From contig OZ026563.1 of NCBI GenBank assembly GCA_964020155.1, positions 113,501 to 177,500 on the forward strand: a stretch of DNA of 64,000 nt, read 5' to 3'. The notes below the pieces were generated by a model. That model was not told where the DNA came from and searched no databases. It saw only the letters and a list, made by a program, of their open reading frames with translations. This DNA comes from Chondrilla cf. caribensis. Lineage: Eukaryota > Porifera > Demospongiae > Chondrillida > Chondrillidae. Positions 55,107 through 64,000 of the stretch are shown here, piece by piece. The stretch's first letter is position 1. Each line of letters begins with the position of its first letter. The position numbers were made by a program, and so were the translations under genes.

Positions 55107-57773
55107 ATGTCCCCCCAGTGTGTGTGTTCTCTGATGGTCCTGGTGATGGTGGCCTGTTGTGGTGAGTGGACTGAACATCCCAGGAATTGTGTGTGTTGAA
55201 TCACTTGTGTCCATTTGGGATACTGTAGGCTATGGACTGAAGGTGGACAGATACAACTGTACATTCCCGATTAGTCGTATACCACGCACTGACAGTGATG
55301 TTTGTAATGATACAGGACCGGGGAGTGATAGGGAGTTGAGGTGTACTTCAACCAGCACCAACCTACCCCTGCTATCAGATGGTGATGATGCAACTTGCTA
55401 CATATGGTCGACTTCAGCATTTCTTAACCTTGCCATTCCAAATAATGTGTGTGTTGGAGCTATTGTGATGACATTCAGCAATGGTTCATCTCTTGGTATT
55501 CCCTCGCTGACCTTTGAACTCAATGAAACAGTTACTACATCCCATGATGGGAGACCTGGCAACTTGGTAAATACCACTATCACCTTCACACCACAATACT
55601 GTGGACAGTCTGTTAGGATCAACATGGAGAGAGATGGGAGCAGTTGGATAAATTTGACAGAAGTGACTCTCATTGAAGGAGGTGAGTAGTTGGGTTGACC
55701 CCACATTGCCATAGTAACTGGTACCACCAAACTCTTTCCCCTCCCCACATAGGATCTACTCCTTCGGCTGGTGGTCCATCACTAGTCCCCACCAGCAGTG
55801 CTCCAGGTATAACAGCATCCAACACCACTGAAGTGCTGCCATCAAACACTGCTCAACTGACGCAATCCAACGCCACTCAAGTCACATCATCCCCCAGTGA
55901 GCCGTCTTCTGTCCCCACATCTCCCAAGGATAGAGATGGCATCACCATCCCAGTTGTAGTGGCTATCATTGCCATTCTCCTGACAGTGCTGCTGGTGGTG
56001 GTGGTCACTGTGTGCGTGTGTGTGCTAGTCCACAAGAAGACCCAGTGGAAGCCAGCCGTTCTCTACACTTCGTCCGTTCGTTTCAGGAACAGTCTCCGGA
56101 GAAAGTCCGCGTTCACTGACGATCAGGAGTTTGTGATGAACAAGCAGAGTCCTCAACCAGAGATCATTGTCCTCAGGAACTGCAAGGATGATGATGACAA
56201 TGACTCCTGCAAATCTGGTCCCAAGAACTACAAGGAGAACTACGCTGCAATTGGTCCGTCAGAGTCTATCCATCACGATGTTGCTGCTGTAGTAAATAAC
56301 AACAACCAACAACAACAACAACAGGAACAGGAACAGCAACAGGAAGGGGACCTCAACCGATCGTCTTCTCAAGAATCAATCCATTCAAGAGACATCCCGG
56401 CCAAGATGATGTATGGGAAGGTCACCTGGGTGCACACGAACACACTGGACCATCCGTACGATGACTGTGGTGAGGGGGAATCCCGTTCTCAGCCACAGCA
56501 CCACCCGCACTATGAAGAACCAGAGAAGCCACATGAATTGCAACAAACTCTTAATGACAGGGTCATCCCCGTTAGTCCAGAAGCAAGCAGTAGCCCAACA
56601 ACAGTGGATTCCACTGATAATGAAAATGTTTCACTGGTAAAACCCTGTGAAAATGACACTTACGAGGTTCCACCAGACACTCTCGTTAATGACAGGATTG
56701 TCCCCTCAGAGCAAAATGCAATAGTTACAAATGAATCCAGTACCTATGATGTCCCACCAGACGCTCTCATTAATGACAGGGTTGTCCCCACGGAGCCAAG
56801 TGTATCAGGCTTGAATGAAGCCAGTGTCTACGATGTCCCACCGGATCATGATAGTGAGGAGGACCAGACTCCTCTCCCCACTAACGAGGACCAGACTCCT
56901 TTCCCCACCAACGAGGAGCAGAGGGACACGTACGATCTTCCTCAAGATTGTGTGGAGAGCAACACTTACGAAACACCTGACAGTCTTCCCCCCGACACCA
57001 CACACACAGCTCCTCCCGGCAGGGAGGGGAAGGGGAAGGGAAAGAAGTGGTTCTCCTGGAGGAAAGGAAAAAAGGAGAAAACTCCTAAATTCTCTGAAAA
57101 CACTTATGAAGTTCCTCCCGATTGTCAGGAGACGAAGAAGAAGGGAAAACACAAGAAGGCAAAGGGGCCACTGAGGAGGAAAGAAAGAAAGAGCCCCCCT
57201 CTGCCAGATGTCCCCCTGGGGGCTGGGGGGAGTGGCCAACCTCTAAATGAGCAGCTTCCATCTCAGTCAGCAATATACGAGTCCCCCGACAGCATGGTCC
57301 CCAGGGTGTTGGGGGTGGGCGGAGACACTTATGCCAAGTTGAACGAATGCACCCCGACTGAGGAGATGGTCGGCACTCCCAAGCCAGGTCAAAATCACAC
57401 CACCTTCCAAGTTGAGGATGAGCACACCTACTCAGCAGTAGTTAAACCGCCAAAATCCACAGCACCCAATCTCCCCTCCTCCACTCCAGCACCCTTATCG
57501 GCCTCACCACTGTCACCACCACCAGTGTCGTCATCACCTCACCAAGAGCCTGTTTACAGTCAATTGGACAAGGAGAACAAGAAGCTGACCACCTACAATA
57601 GTATGACGGATGCATTTGACGAGGAGTTTTGGGGAGGTTCTGGAAACGCAGGGGAGGATCAGACTGCTTGCGTGGACCCGGTGGAGAAAACCGAGGAAGG
57701 GGAAACCCCTGTTCAAGACAGCACATACGCAATGGTTGATTACTCAAAGAAGAAGCATCGTCCAAAGAAGTAA
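55107..57773 (+). CDS. Receptor unit 7: type B ectodomain, TM, long multi-tyrosine signalling tail
   Basis: Three exons (55107-55161, 55229-55681, 55753-57773) give 842 residues in phase. The signal exon and type B ectodomain (RIPRTDSDVCNDTGPGSDRE) match unit 3, as does the start of the stalk (STPSAGGPSLVPTSSAPG). TM is at about residues 233-262 (IPVVVAIIAILLTVLLVVVV). The ~580-residue tail has no enzyme domain but holds a series of tyrosine motifs. YxxP types: TYEVPPD, TYDVPPD, VYDVPPD, TYDLPQD, TYETPD, TYEVPPD, IYESPD. C-terminal Yxx-hydrophobic types, ITIM/ITSM-like: TYAKLNE, TYSAVVK, VYSQLDK, TYAMVDY. YxVP repeats are the Crk/Nck-type SH2 docking code seen in p130Cas. A glutamine run (NNNNQQQQQQEQEQQQ) and a Lys-rich stretch (GKGKGKKWFSWRKGKK) are present. 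It is probably a scaffold receptor needing a separate kinase. Confidence 0.87.
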
Positions 57774-62733
<4,960 letters not shown>

Positions 62734-63099
62734 CATCTCAATTCACTGGACGTTGGACTGAACTACAGCAAACATCTCAAGTTTTTCTGTTTGTTTCACT
62801 TGTCAGTTGGTGTGTGTTCACAGACACCCTCACATATGCACATTCCAAATTTCTCAGTAAGCAGCTTCACTACATCCCACTGCTAATGCATTTATGCAAA
62901 CTGTATATCTGTCTCCAAGTAAACGCGGCTTGATAACCGGTCGTCCACCATGTTTATTTCAAAGGGCTACTTCACTGCATAGTTTTAAATTGGTAATAAT
63001 TGATTGTTTTTCAATAATATGCTTCAGGCCACCCACACATGGACCAGCAGCATTATGAAATTAAAAGTCTAAAGTGGAGTGTGTGTGATTCCTGCATGC
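62734..63099. other. Intergenic, convergent 3' ends of unit 8 and PPIL1
   Basis: Probable 3' UTRs of both genes. An ATTAAA-like signal is near 63060. No additional gene seen. Confidence 0.5.
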
Positions 63100-63995
63100 T
63101 CAGTCCGTGTATGCCTTTATTATAACTACATCATCTGTCGGTCTATGAGAGAAGAGAAAGCAATATGTAACACTCGTGGCTAGTGAGATGGCCAAACCTC
63201 CTCACCGATCATGGGAGTCTGTGTTGACCATACCTATCCTTTTTACAGTTTCAATACCATCACTAACACGACCAAATATGGAATGTTTACCTGCCACAAG
63301 GCAATAAAAGTGAAAATTAACATCACCTGTATACATACATCCAAAACACCCACACCCACACCCACCCACACACACTTCCCCCCCCACACACACCATCCAG
63401 CCATTGTGTTGGGGCTAATGTAATAAAGAACTGACTCCCGTTAGTATTAGGTCCACTGTAAAGACAATCAGAGATACACATTCAGTGAACTGCAACCACC
63501 TTCGTGGTACACACCACAACATGTACACTTACCTGTTAGCCATGGACAATATGCCTGCTCCAGTATGCTTCAGGTCTGGGTGGATCTCATCCTCAAAATA
63601 CTGCCTACACAGGAGAGAGAGGTACAGGCATCAAGCGAGTGGAGATTACCTTAACTGCCATACGACACACCCATAAATAGAAGCACCGCCTCTCCCCGTG
63701 GCAGTTGGATCACCAGTCTGTAACATAAAGTCCTAAACAACAGAAGAAGCAAACATTTCCCACCCTAGGCCTAGTACTGTTGCTGAGTGATCATGAAGGT
63801 GAGAGCTAACAGGATGAACTCACTGATATTACTCTATGAAATTTACACTTGTTGTAGTAGCCTTGTCGAGCCTGCAAGAGTACAATCGAACCGTCACAGG
63901 ACATCAAGTTTGGGAGCAAAAGAACTAACCAAAGAAGCGAAATTCTTGCATGTTTTAGGAGCATGGTTCCAATACAATTCTACCGTAATATTGCC
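63100..63995 (-). CDS. PPIL1: PPIL1 cyclophilin-type peptidyl-prolyl isomerase (5' end outside window)
   Basis: PPIL1 is a small spliceosome-associated cyclophilin. Seven exons read from the right: 63930-63995, 63824-63871, 63671-63732, 63533-63604, 63394-63455, 63206-63290 and 63100-63142. They give VELYWNHAPKTCKNFASL, ARQGYYNKCKFHRVIS, DFMLQTGDPTATGRGGASIY, QYFEDEIHPDLKHTGAGILS, SGPNTNGSQFFITLAPTQWL, GKHSIFGRVSDGIETVKRIG and DRPTDDVVIIKAYTD with stop at 63100. The order and the FEDE.HPDL, GSQFF and IFGRV motifs follow human PPIL1 almost throughout. The catalytic Arg of FHR, Gln-Phe of SQFF and the Trp of QWL are present. The acceptor TATAG at 63996-64000 shows that at least one 5' exon lies beyond the right edge. 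It converges with unit 8. Confidence 0.93.
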
Positions 63996-64000
63996 CTATA

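Overview
The window is metazoan nuclear DNA. Genes are compact and intron-rich, most introns are short GT-AG introns, and intergenic space is small. Microsatellites and minisatellites are very dense. I think a sponge is the most likely source. The window has a head-to-head pair of de novo vitamin B6 genes (PDX1 and PDX2), which most animals have lost but which I recall from sponges. It also has a tandem cluster of receptors with collagen-receptor-like (DDR-like) tyrosine kinases. Assignment to sponge is inference; an early-branching cnidarian or similar animal is not excluded.

Left part, 1-31.3 kb (mostly housekeeping): the 3' end of a SEC16 gene (+); two direct copies of a ~570 bp repeat with a tRNA-like Pol III promoter, flanking a stranded C-terminal fragment of NUP188 (-); MRPS2 (+); PDX1 (-) and PDX2 (+) sharing a 110 bp intergenic promoter; an unrecognised coiled-coil protein (-) divergent from a type II membrane glycosyltransferase of the GT77/Nucleotid_trans type (+); an ankyrin-repeat protein (-); an endophilin-B like BAR-SH3 protein (+); and a complete ATR checkpoint kinase gene (-, about 16.4 kb) whose introns are packed with tandem repeats.

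Right part, 31.3-62.7 kb (accessory, all +): a cluster of single-pass receptors. Six genes share one unrecognised Cys-containing ectodomain exon and nearly the same signal-peptide exon, but carry different cytoplasmic tails. Four (units 1-4) end in short tails with 9, 2, 1 and 2 copies of an NPAY motif. One (unit 6) carries a DDR-like tyrosine kinase. One (unit 7) carries a ~580-residue tail full of YxxP and ITIM/ITSM-like tyrosines. Between them lies unit 5, a receptor with two Ig-like domains, a DDR-type discoidin-like domain and almost the same kinase exon as unit 6. Unit 8, after unit 7, is a two-Ig receptor with a long tail. A ~1 kb inverted-repeat element with a decayed ULP1-type protease remnant sits between units 2 and 3. 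The window closes with PPIL1 (-), truncated at its 5' end.

How the parts may work together: the shared ectodomain with alternative kinase, PTB-docking and SH2-docking tails suggests a modular receptor system. One kinase-bearing member could phosphorylate kinase-less partners that bind the same ligand. The motifs and the sharing are visible in the sequence; the trans-phosphorylation model is inference. All exon joins were made by eye from splice signals, reading phase and family resemblance.
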